From positions 123,423-187,422 of the forward strand of contig NZ_JAUSUJ010000015.1 of assembly GCF_030813915.1 (NCBI RefSeq): a stretch of 64,000 nt of DNA, in the 5' to 3' direction. This DNA is from Rhodoplanes tepidamans. GTDB taxonomy: Bacteria > Pseudomonadota > Alphaproteobacteria > Rhizobiales > Xanthobacteraceae. The notes under the pieces were generated by a model. That model saw only the letters and a list, made by a program, of their open reading frames with translations, was not told the origin of the DNA and made no database searches. Below, piece by piece: positions 17,906 through 27,444 of this stretch. The first letter of the stretch is position 1. Each line of letters begins with the position of its first letter. Position numbers and translations under genes: made by a program.

Positions 17906-19342
17906 ATGGACGACGTCACGCGGCGGTTCGTGGCGTGGTCGAGCGCCGCCGGGGAGGCGGCCGCTCGCCTCGTCGCCGAGATCGAGAGCGGCCGCATCGA
18001 GGTGGTGCGGTTCGTCTTCGCCGACCAGCACGGCGTCCTGCGCGGCAAGGCGTTGGTCGCGCGCGAGGCGATCGGCGCGCTGACCAAGGGCGTCGCCCTG
18101 ACGACGACGCTGCTCGCCAAGGACACGTCGCACCGCACCGTGTTTCCGGTGTTCACCAGCGGCGGCGGCTTCGACATGCCGCGCATGGAGGGTGCCGCCG
18201 ACGTGCTGCTGATGCCGGATCCGACCACCTGGCGGATCCTGCCGTGGTCGCCGAAGAGCGCCTGGGTCCTGTGCGACCTGCGCTTTCCGGACGGCGCCGA
18301 TGTGCCGTTCTGCACCCGCTCGATGGCGCGCCGCGCGCTCGCCGGCTTCGACGCCCACGCCTGCACGCTGACGGCCGGGCTGGAGGTCGAGTTCCACGTC
18401 TTCCGGGTGGTCGACCCGGCGATGCGGCTTCACCAGTCCGGCCTGCCCGGCGCCCCGCCCGAGGTGGAGCTGCTCAGCCACGGCGGCGAGTATCTGACCG
18501 AGATCACCTACGACCGCGTCGAGCCGGTGGTCGAGCTGCTGCGCAGCGGCGTCCAGGGCCTCGGCCTGCCGCTGCGCTCCATGGAGGTGGAGTTCGGGCC
18601 GAGCCAGCTCGAGTTCACCTTCGCGCCGACCCAGGGGATCGAGACCGCCGACAACATGATCTTCTTCCGCACCGCCGTGAAGGAGATTTGCCGCCGCAAC
18701 GGCCTGCACGCGACGTTCATGTGCCGGCCGAAGATCCCGAACGTCGCGTCGAGCGGCTGGCACATGCACCAGTCGCTCACCGGCCGCGACGGCCGCAACC
18801 TGTTCGTGCCGGATCGTCCAGGCGAGGATCTGTCGCCGATCGGCCGGCATTATCTCGCGGGGCTGCTGGCCCATGCGCGCGGCGCGGCGGCGCTCGCCGC
18901 CCCGACCATCAACGCCTATCGGCGCTATCGCGCCTACTCGCTGGCGCCCGACCGCGCCGTGTGGGGGCGCGACAATCGCGGCGCCATGATCCGGATGATC
19001 GGCGGCTTCGGCGATCCGGCGACCCGGCTGGAGAACCGCGTCGGCGAGCCCGCCGCCAACCCGTATCTCTATCTGACCGCGCAGGCGCTCTCCGGTCTCG
19101 ACGGCATCACCCGCGAGCTCGAGCCGGGACCGGCGGCCGACGTGCCCTACGAGACGCCGGCGCCGCCCCTGCCGCACAGCCTCGGCGAGGCGCTCGCCGC
19201 CCTGAAGGCGGACACGATCTTCGCCAAGGATCTCGGCGACGGCTTCGTCGACTACTTCACCCACATCAAGGAGGCGGAGATCCGCCGCTTCGAGACGGAG
19301 GTCAGCGAGTGGGAGCAGCGTGAGTATTTCGATCTGTTCTGA
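17906..19342 (+). CDS. Glutamine synthetase-like gamma-glutamyl-amide ligase
   Basis: 478 residues. Glutamine synthetase fold: beta-grasp N-domain (VVRFVFADQHGVLRGKALV) and catalytic domain with GLEVEFHVF, MEVEFGPSQLEFTF, GWHMHQSLTG, the ATP/glutamate loop NAYRRYRAYSLAPDRAVWG and RLENRVGEPAANPYLYL. Key Glu, His and Arg residues look intact. Members beside Rieske oxygenases (the AtdA1/aniline type and the IpuC/isopropylamine type) join glutamate to an amine before oxidation; such a role is inferred from context. True GlnA is unlikely because of the operon and the divergent length. Confidence 0.88.
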   Translation: MDDVTRRFVAWSSAAGEAAARLVAEIESGRIEVVRFVFADQHGVLRGKALVAREAIGALTKGVALTTTLLAKDTSHRTVFPVFTSGGGFDMPRMEGAADVLLMPDPTTWRILPWSPKSAWVLCDLRFPDGADVPFCTRSMARRALAGFDAHACTLTAGLEVEFHVFRVVDPAMRLHQSGLPGAPPEVELLSHGGEYLTEITYDRVEPVVELLRSGVQGLGLPLRSMEVEFGPSQLEFTFAPTQGIETADNMIFFRTAVKEICRRNGLHATFMCRPKIPNVASSGWHMHQSLTGRDGRNLFVPDRPGEDLSPIGRHYLAGLLAHARGAAALAAPTINAYRRYRAYSLAPDRAVWGRDNRGAMIRMIGGFGDPATRLENRVGEPAANPYLYLTAQALSGLDGITRELEPGPAADVPYETPAPPLPHSLGEALAALKADTIFAKDLGDGFVDYFTHIKEAEIRRFETEVSEWEQREYFDLF

Positions 19343-19378
19343 CGCCCGCTCCCTCGCGATCACCTCGGGACACGCCGC

Positions 19379-19702
19379 ATGACCGACGTCACCTTCATCC
19401 TGCGCGACGGCAGCCGCCGCACCCTCGACATCGCCGAGGGCACGTCGGTGATGCAGGCCGCCGTGATGGAAAACCTGAAAGGCATCGACGGGGAGTGCGG
19501 CGGCTGCCTGTCCTGCGCCACCTGCCACGTCTATGTCGAGGCCATCGGGACGGGCGCGCTGCCGCCCATGGACGAGGAGGAGAACGCGCTGCTCGACGGC
19601 GTCGCCGCCGAGCGCCGCCCCGAGAGCCGCCTCTCCTGTCAGATTCTCGCGACCCCCGGCCTGTCCGGCCTCGTGCTGCGCGTCCCCGAGCGGCAGGTGT
19701 GA
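19379..19702 (+). CDS. 2Fe-2S ferredoxin (putidaredoxin/adrenodoxin type)
   Basis: 107 residues. The plant/adrenodoxin-type cluster motif C-x5-C-x2-C is in ECGGCLSCATCHVYV, and the fourth ligand is in RLSCQI near residue 89. An extra cysteine sits in the loop (CGGC) where putidaredoxin has Ser or Ala. It is 36 bp after the synthetase-like gene and 4 bp before its reductase. It probably shuttles electrons from the NADH-dependent reductase to the Rieske oxygenase. Confidence 0.94.
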   Translation: MTDVTFILRDGSRRTLDIAEGTSVMQAAVMENLKGIDGECGGCLSCATCHVYVEAIGTGALPPMDEEENALLDGVAAERRPESRLSCQILATPGLSGLVLRVPERQV

Positions 19703-19706
19703 CGCC

Positions 19707-20942
19707 ATGACGGACCGTCTCGTCGTCGTCGGGGCCTCGCACGCCGGATGCCGGCTCGCCTTCGCGGCGCGCGAGCTCGGCTTCGCCGGCGAGATCGTGC
19801 TGATCGGCGCCGAGCCGACGCCGCCCTATCAGCGGCCGCCGCTCTCCAAGGGCTATCTGAAAGGCGCGACGCCGCTCGCCGCAATCCTGCTGAAGTCGGA
19901 GGCCGCGTTCCACGAGGCCGGCATCGCGTTGCGGCTCGGAACCCCCGTCACGGCGATCGACCGGACCGCCCGGACCGTGGCGCTGGCGAGCGGCGGGGCG
20001 ATCGCCTGGTCGCGGCTGGCGCTGACCACCGGGGCGCGGGTGCGCCGGCTCGCGGTGCCGGGCGCCGATCTCGCCGGTGTCTTTCACATGCGCGACCTCG
20101 CCGACGCGGACGCGCTCGGCGCGGCGCTGCCCGGTGCGGCCCGCGCCGTGGTGGTCGGCGGCGGCTTCATCGGCCTCGAGGCGGCGGCGGTGCTGCGCGG
20201 GCTCGGTCTCGCCGTGACGGTGCTGGAGGCGGCCGACCGGCTGGCGCCCCGCGCCTTCCCGCCGCTCCTCTCCGCCTGGCTGAAGACGCTGCACGAGAGC
20301 CGCGGCGTCGACGTCCGGCTCGGTGCGCAGCTGCGCGAGATCGTCGGGCGCGACGGCCGTGTCGCCGCAGCCGGCCTCGCCGACGGACACGAGATCGCCT
20401 GCGATCTCGTCGTGGTCGGCATCGGCGTGGTGCCGGCCGACGATCTCGCCCGCGACGCCGGGCTCGCGGTCGACCGCGGCATTCTGGTCGACGCGCACGG
20501 CCTCACCAGCGACCCCGCGATCGCCGCCGCCGGCGACTGCGCGCGCCATCCGAACCCCTGGGCGGCGACGCCGGGCGCGCCGACCCTTCTCGAATCCGTG
20601 CAGAACGCCCATGATCAGGCCCGCGTGGCGGCCGCCGCGCTCGTCGGCCGGCCGATCGTGCACGACGCCGTCCCCTGGTTCTGGTCGGATCAGTACGACA
20701 CGCGGATCCAGATGGCAGGGCTCTCGCATCCCGACGACGAGATCGTGCTGCGCGGCGATCCGGCGGCGGGCAGGTTCTCGCTCCTGCATCTGCGCGACGG
20801 CCGGCTCGCCGCGGTGGATTCGGTCGGCTGGCCGCAGGATCACATGGCGGCACGGCGATTGCTTATCGATCGTCCGGCGATCGATCCCGAGCGCGCCGGC
20901 CGTCACGACGGAGGTCTCGCCGATCTGTGTCGGATCGGGTGA
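19707..20942 (+). CDS. FAD-dependent ferredoxin reductase
   Basis: 411 residues from the ATG at 19707. Putidaredoxin-reductase-like two-dinucleotide-binding flavoprotein: FAD Rossmann motif near the start (VVVGASHAGCRLAFAARE), PPYQRPPLSKGYLKG, the NAD-binding VVVGGGFIGLEAAAVL, VVVGIGVVP, and the FAD-contacting AAAGDCARHPNPW segment. The C-terminal domain has FWSDQYDTRIQMAG. Length and motifs match reductases of three-component Rieske and P450 systems. The longer open frame that begins before the ferredoxin stop is not used. Confidence 0.94.
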   Translation: MTDRLVVVGASHAGCRLAFAARELGFAGEIVLIGAEPTPPYQRPPLSKGYLKGATPLAAILLKSEAAFHEAGIALRLGTPVTAIDRTARTVALASGGAIAWSRLALTTGARVRRLAVPGADLAGVFHMRDLADADALGAALPGAARAVVVGGGFIGLEAAAVLRGLGLAVTVLEAADRLAPRAFPPLLSAWLKTLHESRGVDVRLGAQLREIVGRDGRVAAAGLADGHEIACDLVVVGIGVVPADDLARDAGLAVDRGILVDAHGLTSDPAIAAAGDCARHPNPWAATPGAPTLLESVQNAHDQARVAAAALVGRPIVHDAVPWFWSDQYDTRIQMAGLSHPDDEIVLRGDPAAGRFSLLHLRDGRLAAVDSVGWPQDHMAARRLLIDRPAIDPERAGRHDGGLADLCRIG

Positions 20943-21079
20943 AAGCGGCGCGAGCCGAACCTTAGAGAGCGGCGTCGGCCGCCGATGCGAGGAAGACGCG
21001 TTCGGGAGACACTGACCGGTAAACCACCCCACCGCCCACCCCCGCGGGTGCGGGGCTTCGAACGGGAGTCTCGACCTTG

Positions 21080-22270
21080 ATGAAGTTCAGCCTGATCGCC
21101 GGCACCGTGCCGGCCGCCGTCGCCGCGGCCGCCATGATCGCCACGACCGCCGTCAGCCCGGCCGCCGAGCCGCCGATCAAGATCGGCGTGATCGCCTCCT
21201 ACTCCGGCCCCTATGCCGACTACGGCCGGCAGTTCGACGACGGCATCGCGCTGTGGCTCTCCGAGCACGGCGGCAAGCTCGCCGGACGCCCGGTCGAGAT
21301 CATCAAGAAGGACGCGCCCGGCGCCCAGCCCGACCTCGCCAAGCGGCTCGCCCAGGAGCTGGTGGTGAAGGACAAGGTGAACTTCTTCGCCGGGCTCGAC
21401 TTCAGCCCCAACGCCTATGCGGTCGGCGCCGTCGCCAAGGAGGCGAAGATCCCGGCGATCGTGATGAACGCCTCGTCCTCGGCCATCACGACGCAGTCGC
21501 CCTTCGTCGCCCGCGTCTCCTTCACGGTGCAACAGGTGTCGGACCCGATGGCCCGCTGGGCCGTGAAGAACGGCATCACCAAGGTCTACACGGTCGTGTC
21601 CGACTACGGACCCGGCGCCGATTCGGAGACCGCCTTCGAGAAGGCGTTCACGGCCGCCGGCGGCACCGTGGTCGGCAAGGTGCGCACGCCACTCTCCAAC
21701 CCCGACTTCTCGGCCTATGTTCAGCGCATCAAGGACGAGAAGCCGCAGGCCGTGTTCTTCTTCTTCCCGTCCGGCGTGCTGCCGCCCGCCTTCCTGAAGG
21801 CCGCCAAGGAGCGCGGCCTCGACGAGGCCGGCATCAAGCTGATCGCCACCGGCGAGGCGACCGACGACAGCTATCTCGAGGCGACCGGCGACGTCGCCCT
21901 CGGCCTGATCACGTCGCACCACTACTCCTACGGTCACGCCTCCGAGAAGAACAAGAAGTTCATCGAGGGCATCCATCGCGTCTCGGGCAAGACGCTGCGG
22001 CCGAGCTACTTCGCGGTCGCCGCCTATGACGGCATGCAGGCGCTCGACCTGGCGCTCGCCAAGACCGGCGGCAGCCTCGACGGCACCAAGGTGATGGAGG
22101 CGCTCAAGGGCCTCGCCTTCGAGAGCCCGCGCGGCCCGATCGAGATCGACGCGGCGACCCGCGACATCGTCCAGACCGTCTACATCCGCAAGACCGAGAA
22201 AGTGAACGGCGAGCTCGTCAATGTCGAGTTCGACAAGTTCGAGAAGGTGAAGGATCCTGCCAAGCAGTAG
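21080..22270 (+). CDS. Branched-chain-amino-acid-type ABC transporter substrate-binding protein
   Basis: 396 residues from the ATG at 21080 (a TTG one codon earlier is less likely). Signal peptide MKFSLIAGTVPAAVAAAAMI, then a LivK/AmiC-type type I periplasmic binding fold beginning IKIGVIASYSGPYADYGRQF, with FFAGLDFSPNAYAVG and YFAVAAYDGMQALDLAL. It binds the solute delivered to the permeases encoded downstream. Its position after the ferredoxin reductase, 137 bp away, suggests it captures the amine-type substrate of the oxygenase. The ligand is unknown. Confidence 0.93.
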   Translation: MKFSLIAGTVPAAVAAAAMIATTAVSPAAEPPIKIGVIASYSGPYADYGRQFDDGIALWLSEHGGKLAGRPVEIIKKDAPGAQPDLAKRLAQELVVKDKVNFFAGLDFSPNAYAVGAVAKEAKIPAIVMNASSSAITTQSPFVARVSFTVQQVSDPMARWAVKNGITKVYTVVSDYGPGADSETAFEKAFTAAGGTVVGKVRTPLSNPDFSAYVQRIKDEKPQAVFFFFPSGVLPPAFLKAAKERGLDEAGIKLIATGEATDDSYLEATGDVALGLITSHHYSYGHASEKNKKFIEGIHRVSGKTLRPSYFAVAAYDGMQALDLALAKTGGSLDGTKVMEALKGLAFESPRGPIEIDAATRDIVQTVYIRKTEKVNGELVNVEFDKFEKVKDPAKQ

Positions 22271-22357
22271 CGCGCGCACGCGACCCGGCCCCGGTGCCCC
22301 GCCCTCCGGCGGAGCGCCGGGCCGGGCGGACGCAGCCCCCACCGGCAGGAGACCGCC

Positions 22358-23206
22358 ATGACCGTCGTGTTCGACGGAATAGCCTCGGGCATGCTGTTGT
22401 TCCTGATCGCCGTCGGCCTGTCGGTCACGCTCGGCCTCATGAACTTCGTCAACCTCGCCCACGGCGTCTTCGCCATGCTGGGCGGCTATGTCTGCGTGGT
22501 GGCGACGGGGCGTTACGGCGTGCCGTTCCTGGTCGCCGTGCCGCTCGCCGCGCTCGCCGCCGCGGCGGCCGGCGCCGTGCTGGAGCGCACGCTGTTCCGC
22601 CGCCTCTACGGCGCGACCCAGCTCGACCAGGTGCTGTTCACCATCGGCGTCGTGTTCGTGGCGATGGCGGCGGCGCGCTGGGGCTTCGGGCCGCAGCAGC
22701 AGCCGATCCGCCTGCCCTCCTGGCTGCAGGGGCAGGTGACGATCGCCGGCGTCGACATCGGTCTCTATCGCGCCTTCCTGGTGGTGCTCGGCCTTCTCGT
22801 CGCCTTCGGCCTGCACCGGACGATCGGGGTCACCCGGTTCGGCGCGCGGCTGCGCGCTGCCGTCGACAAGCCCGCCGTCGCGCGCGGCATGGGCATCGAC
22901 GTCGACCGCGTGTTCGTGATCACGTTCGCGATCGGCTCCGGCCTCGCCGGGCTCGGCGGCGCCGTCGGGGTCGAGCTGCTCGGCCTCGATCCGAGCTTCC
23001 CGCTGCGCTATCTGGTCTACTTCCTGATCGTCGTCGCGGTCGGCGGCAGCGGCAGCATCGGCGGCTCGCTCCTCGCCGCGGTGCTGATCGGCGTCTGCGA
23101 CGTCGCCGGAAAATACTGGGTGCCGCAGGTCGGCGCCTTCATCATCTACACCGTGATGGTGGTGATGCTGATCGTCCGGCCGCAGGGCCTGTTCGGAACG
23201 CGATGA
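22358..23206 (+). CDS. LivH-type branched-chain ABC transporter permease
   Basis: 282 residues with about eight hydrophobic helices. LivH hallmarks are LMNFVNLAHGVFAMLGGYV near the N-terminus, the GVTRFGARLRAAVDKPAVARGMGI cytoplasmic EAA-like loop (only key part quoted) and GGSGSIGGSLLAAVLIGV near the end. It forms the membrane channel with the LivM-type permease, whose start codon overlaps its stop. It lies 87 bp after the binding-protein gene, in a gap without another gene. Confidence 0.94.
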   Translation: MTVVFDGIASGMLLFLIAVGLSVTLGLMNFVNLAHGVFAMLGGYVCVVATGRYGVPFLVAVPLAALAAAAAGAVLERTLFRRLYGATQLDQVLFTIGVVFVAMAAARWGFGPQQQPIRLPSWLQGQVTIAGVDIGLYRAFLVVLGLLVAFGLHRTIGVTRFGARLRAAVDKPAVARGMGIDVDRVFVITFAIGSGLAGLGGAVGVELLGLDPSFPLRYLVYFLIVVAVGGSGSIGGSLLAAVLIGVCDVAGKYWVPQVGAFIIYTVMVVMLIVRPQGLFGTR

Positions 23207-24252
23207 GGCCTCCGATGGACAGCCGATCGCCGAAGCCCGCCGCCGCCGCCGCCACACCCGCGCCGGGGACGGTCGATCTCGCGCCGCTGCGCCGCGCGTC
23301 CCGGCCGCGCTGGCCGGAGCTCGCCGTCTGGCTGCTGCCGGTCGCCGCCTGGTTCCTGTTCCCGGAGGATCTGGCGCTGCTCACCCAGATCGCCATCATG
23401 GCGATCTTCGCGCTGTCGCTCGACCTGGTGCTCGGCTATGCCGGCATCGTCACGCTCGGCCACGCCGCCTTCTTCGGTGTCGGCGCCTATGCGGCCGGGC
23501 TTCTGGCGGCGAAGCTCGGCATCGGCGACCCGCTGCTCGGGCTCCTCTTCGCCGCCGCCGTCGCGGCGCTCGCCGGCCTCGTCACGGCGCCGACCGTGCT
23601 GCGCGGCACCGGCCTCACCCGGCTGATGGTGACGATCGGCATCGGCATGATGCTGTTCGAGGCCGCCAACAAGGCGACCGACCTCACCGGCGGCGTCGAC
23701 GGGCTGCAGGGCATCGAGATGACGCCGATCCTCGGCCTGTGGAGCTTCGACCTGTGGGGCAAGACCGCCTATGTCTATGCGGTCGTCGTCCTGCTCGTGC
23801 TGTTCCTCGTCGCCCGGCGGATCGTCCACAGCCCGTTCGGCCTGTCGCTGCGCGCCCTCCACATGAACCCGGCCCGCATGCCGGCGCTCGGCGTCTCGGT
23901 CGACGCGCGGCTCGCCGCCGCCTGGGTGCTCGGCGCCACCTATGCCGGCATCGCCGGGGCCCTGCTCACCCAGACGACCCAGTTCGTCTCCATCGACGTG
24001 CTCGGCTTCGAGCGCTCGGCCGAGATCCTGCTGATCCTGGTGCTGGGCGGCGCCGGACGGCTCTACGGCGCGCTGATCGGGACGATCGTCTTCGTCACCC
24101 TCCACCACGTGCTCGCCGGCATCGATCCCGAATACTGGCAGATGTGGATCGGCCTGGTGCTGATCGGCATCGTGCTGTTCGCCCGCAACGGCATCATGGG
24201 CGCGATCGATCCGTTCGAGCGCCTTCTCGCGCGCAAGAAGACCGAGCCATGA
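23203..24252 (+). CDS. LivM-type branched-chain ABC transporter permease
   Basis: 349 residues if started at the ATG at 23203, which overlaps the livH-type stop (ATGA); the ATG at 23215 would give 345. An Ala/Pro-rich N-terminal tail precedes the membrane part. LivM motifs: LVLGYAGIVTLGHAAFFGVGAYAAGL (a family hallmark), LHMNPARMPALGVSVDARL and LLILVLGGAGRLYGALIG. It pairs with the LivH-type protein to form the translocation pore. Confidence 0.93.
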   Translation: MRPPMDSRSPKPAAAAATPAPGTVDLAPLRRASRPRWPELAVWLLPVAAWFLFPEDLALLTQIAIMAIFALSLDLVLGYAGIVTLGHAAFFGVGAYAAGLLAAKLGIGDPLLGLLFAAAVAALAGLVTAPTVLRGTGLTRLMVTIGIGMMLFEAANKATDLTGGVDGLQGIEMTPILGLWSFDLWGKTAYVYAVVVLLVLFLVARRIVHSPFGLSLRALHMNPARMPALGVSVDARLAAAWVLGATYAGIAGALLTQTTQFVSIDVLGFERSAEILLILVLGGAGRLYGALIGTIVFVTLHHVLAGIDPEYWQMWIGLVLIGIVLFARNGIMGAIDPFERLLARKKTEP

Positions 24253-24999
24253 CCGCGCCGGCCCTCCACACCCGCAACCTGGTGAAGACCTTCGGCGGCT
24301 TCACGGCGACCGACGACGTGTCGCTGACGCTCGCACCCGGCGCCCGCCATGCGCTGATCGGGCCGAACGGCGCCGGCAAGACCACGCTGGTCAATCTGCT
24401 CACCGGCGTGCTGGCGCCGACCGCCGGCACCGTGTTCCTGGCCGGCGAGGACGTGACCGGCCTCGGCCAGCACCGACGCGTCCGTCGCGGCCTCGCCCGC
24501 ACCTTCCAGATCAACCGGCTGTTCGCCGATCTCACCGTGCTGGAGAGCGTCGCCCTCGCGGTCGGCGAGCGACGCGGCGTCGGCTGGCGCGTCTGGTCGC
24601 CGGTCGGCGCCCGGGGCGAGGTGCTGGACGAGGCGGCCCGGCTGATCGAGACGCTGCGCCTCGCCGACGTCGCCCATCGCCGCACCCGCGATCTCGCCTA
24701 CGGCCGCCAGCGGCTGATCGAGATCGCCCTGGCGCTCGCCGTGCAGCCGCGCGTGCTGCTGCTCGACGAGCCCGCCGCCGGCGTGCCGACGAGCGAGAGC
24801 CGCGCCCTGTTCGAGACGCTGGCGGAGCTGCCGCGCGACATGACGATCCTGCTGATCGAGCACGACATGGACCTGGTGTTCCGCTTCGCCGAGCGCATCT
24901 CGGTGCTGGTCTCCGGCGCCGTGCTGCTGGAGGACACGCCCGACGTCGTGGCGACCCATCCGCTCGTCCGCGAGGTCTATCTGGGCGAGGCGACCCACC

Positions 25000-25007
<8 letters not shown>
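24249..25007 (+). CDS. LivG-type ABC transporter ATP-binding protein
   Basis: 252 residues from the ATG at 24249, overlapping the livM-type stop by 4 bp. Walker A GPNGAGKTTL, the LivG-type arginine loop RTFQINRLF, signature region LAYGRQRLIEIALALA (the LivG variant of LSGGQ), Walker B VLLLDEPAAGVP and the switch His in IEHDMDLVF. It powers import with the LivF-type protein, whose gene overlaps its end by 8 bp. Confidence 0.95.
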
Positions 25008-25754
<747 letters not shown>

Positions 25755-25758
<4 letters not shown>

Positions 25759-26336
25759 AGGCGATCGACATCATCCGCGACGAGCACCGGGCGCTCGCCG
25801 CGGTGCTGCGGGCGATGGAGTTCACGGTGGCGGGCGTGCGGGCCGGTCGCTTCGCGCCCGACTTCCGGCTGTTCGCCATGCTGGTCGACTACATCGTCCG
25901 GGTGCCCGAGGAGAGCCATCATCCCAAGGAGGACGAGGTGCTGTTCCCGCTGGTGCGGGCCGCCTGCCCGGAGGTCGAGCCGATCCTCGACGAGCTGGAG
26001 GCGCAGCACCAGGCGGGCGAGGCGCACATCCAGGAGCTCGGCATGGCGCTGATCCACTGGCAGGCGGTCGGCGACCCCGGCTTCGAGCGCTTCGCCGAGG
26101 TGGTCGGGCGCTACCTGTCGTTCGAATGGGCCCATATCGAGCTGGAGGAGAGCCGCCTCCTGCCGCTGCTCGAGGCCCGTCTCGCCCCGGCCGCCCGCGC
26201 CGCCGTCGACGCCGCCTTCGCGGCCAACGCCGACCCCTGGCGCGGCCGCGACGGCGAGTTCGACACCCTCTTCTCCGCCATCGTCGCCGCCACCCCGGCC
26301 CCGATGGGCCTCGGGGGGCCGGCCGGGCGGGGGTGA
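25755..26336 (+). CDS. Hemerythrin HHE-domain protein
   Basis: 193 residues, four-helix hemerythrin-like di-iron protein. Probable iron ligands by pattern: His11 in IRDEHRAL, the PEESHHPKEDEVLFP pair, ELEAQHQAGEAH and FEWAHIELEESRLLPLLE. Such proteins bind oxygen, nitric oxide or store iron. Translation is coupled to the importer operon (ATGA overlap), so it may protect or supply iron to the Rieske system; that is inference. It is the last gene before the accessory region. Confidence 0.9.
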
Positions 26337-26388
26337 GGCGGCGGTCCGTCCCGAGAGGAACCCGGCAGGTGTTCGCCTGACCCGGATG

Positions 26389-27231
26389 TCAGCGCGGGAC
26401 CTCGTCGAACCCGGCCTCGAACGCGGTGGCGGTCAGGCCCACATGAGCGTCGAGCGGCGGGCGCAGCTCGAACGCACGCGGGTCGCGCGAGAAATTCCAC
26501 AGCCGGAAAAGGCACCATTCGGCGCGCCGCTCCTCGGCCACGGCCAGCTCGTTGCGGGTGATGTGGAACGGCGTGCGCTCCCATCCGTTCGTTGTCTTCA
26601 CCTCGATCAGGCGCGGACGTCCGTCCGTCGCGAAGCTGGCGATGTCGTAGCCCGCTCCGTCACCGTCTTCCTGTGACACCCAGCGGACCCGACGCGCGAG
26701 ATCGTGGCACCCGAGGGTGGCCAGGCTGGCCCGCTCGTGGTCGAGCACGCGCTCCTCGCCGGCCTTGCCGAGCGCGGCGTTGCGCTCGTCGCGGCCGGCC
26801 ACGTCGAACTTGCGGGCGATGTGGAGGATCTGCTCCAGCTCCTCCGGCGGGGGCCGATCGCGGAGCGTCGGGGTCGGCCCGATCCAGAGCGGGGCCGGCT
26901 CGCGCAGTCCGGACGCCGCGCCGTCGGGCAGCCGGTGGAGCCATCCCGGATGGCGTGCCAGCCACCGCACGATCCCTTCGACCAGCGACATCTGGAAATT
27001 GAAAGCGGGCTTGTAGCCTGGGATCCACGCTTCCCCGAGCCCCTTGAGCACCGCGCTGATGTTCTGGTGCTTGTATTCGATAGAGGTGCGCGAGCGGCCG
27101 ATCCGGGCCTGCAGGCCGCGATTGCGCTCGGCCTTGTTGTAGCCGCGCCCGGCGATCTCCTCGGCCAGCATCGCGAAATAATCCGCGACGATCAGCTCGT
27201 TTTCCTCGTCCGTCCAGGGTCCCGCCGGCAT
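26389..27231 (-). CDS. DUF3883 domain-containing protein
   Basis: 280 residues. The N-terminal half (WTDEENELIVADYFAML, SIEYKHQNISAVLKGLG) resembles the small helical domain that precedes DUF3883 in many proteins. The DUF3883 core near residues 195-255 reads WVSQEDGDGAGYDIASF, then RLIEVKTTNGW and FHITRNELAVAEE. The Asp followed by Glu-Val-Lys fits a PD-(D/E)XK nuclease-like active site. Members are often found in restriction or defence loci. It lies beside a transposon and toxin genes, transcribed away from them. Confidence 0.82.
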   Translation of the reverse strand: MPAGPWTDEENELIVADYFAMLAEEIAGRGYNKAERNRGLQARIGRSRTSIEYKHQNISAVLKGLGEAWIPGYKPAFNFQMSLVEGIVRWLARHPGWLHRLPDGAASGLREPAPLWIGPTPTLRDRPPPEELEQILHIARKFDVAGRDERNAALGKAGEERVLDHERASLATLGCHDLARRVRWVSQEDGDGAGYDIASFATDGRPRLIEVKTTNGWERTPFHITRNELAVAEERRAEWCLFRLWNFSRDPRAFELRPPLDAHVGLTATAFEAGFDEVPR

Positions 27232-27348
27232 GGAGCCAGGCTACCGACGCGAGCGCCGGCTGTCATCCGCCGGTGCTGTCGTGGCGGGGCTGGGGGCGGG
27301 CGCCGAAGAAGCAGGGAATGTCAGCATGAATTATAAGGAAAATATTCC

Positions 27349-27377
27349 TTGACGAAGTCGGGCCTCTGCTCTAGGAA
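27349..27377 (+). promoter_or_regulatory. Possible promoter cut off from the toxin gene by the transposon
   Basis: TTGACG (27349-27354), 17 bp spacer, TAGGAA (27372-27377), preceded by a small palindrome AAGGAA-AATA-TTCCTT at 27335-27350. Without the IS1595 element the -10 would lie only a few tens of bases before the toxin ATG at 30070. The -10 match is moderate. Confidence 0.35.
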
Positions 27378-27383
27378 AATAGT
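27376..27383. repeat. Target-site duplication, left (AAAATAGT)
   Basis: 8 bp AAAATAGT next to the left end of the IS1595 element, repeated exactly at 30039-30046. Eight bases is the usual duplication length in this family. Confidence 0.85.
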
Positions 27384-27425
27384 CGCACTTATGTACTTGA
27401 CAAAAGAGATAATGGTCCTATGATG
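27384..27425 (+). repeat. Left terminal inverted repeat of the IS1595 element
   Basis: The outer 21 bases, starting CGCACTTATGTACTTGACAA, are an exact inverse match of 30018-30038; the inner half matches imperfectly, with an exact GTCCTATG. The TTGACA within it may act as an outward- or inward-facing -35 box for the transposase gene. Confidence 0.9.
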
Positions 27426-27444
27426 GCGGCCAAGGGAGATCGCC

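Noticed and set aside
17906..19342. Housekeeping glutamine synthetase GlnA
   Set aside because: It lies inside a Rieske-oxygenase operon without glnB and its length and text fit the GS-like gamma-glutamyl ligase group better.
21077..21079. TTG start for the LivK-type binding protein
   Set aside because: The ATG one codon later gives the same protein less one residue and is the more usual start.
20903..23257. 784-codon antisense frame across the binding-protein and permease genes
   Set aside because: Spans several real genes, has no motif and a composition typical of antisense of GC-rich codons.
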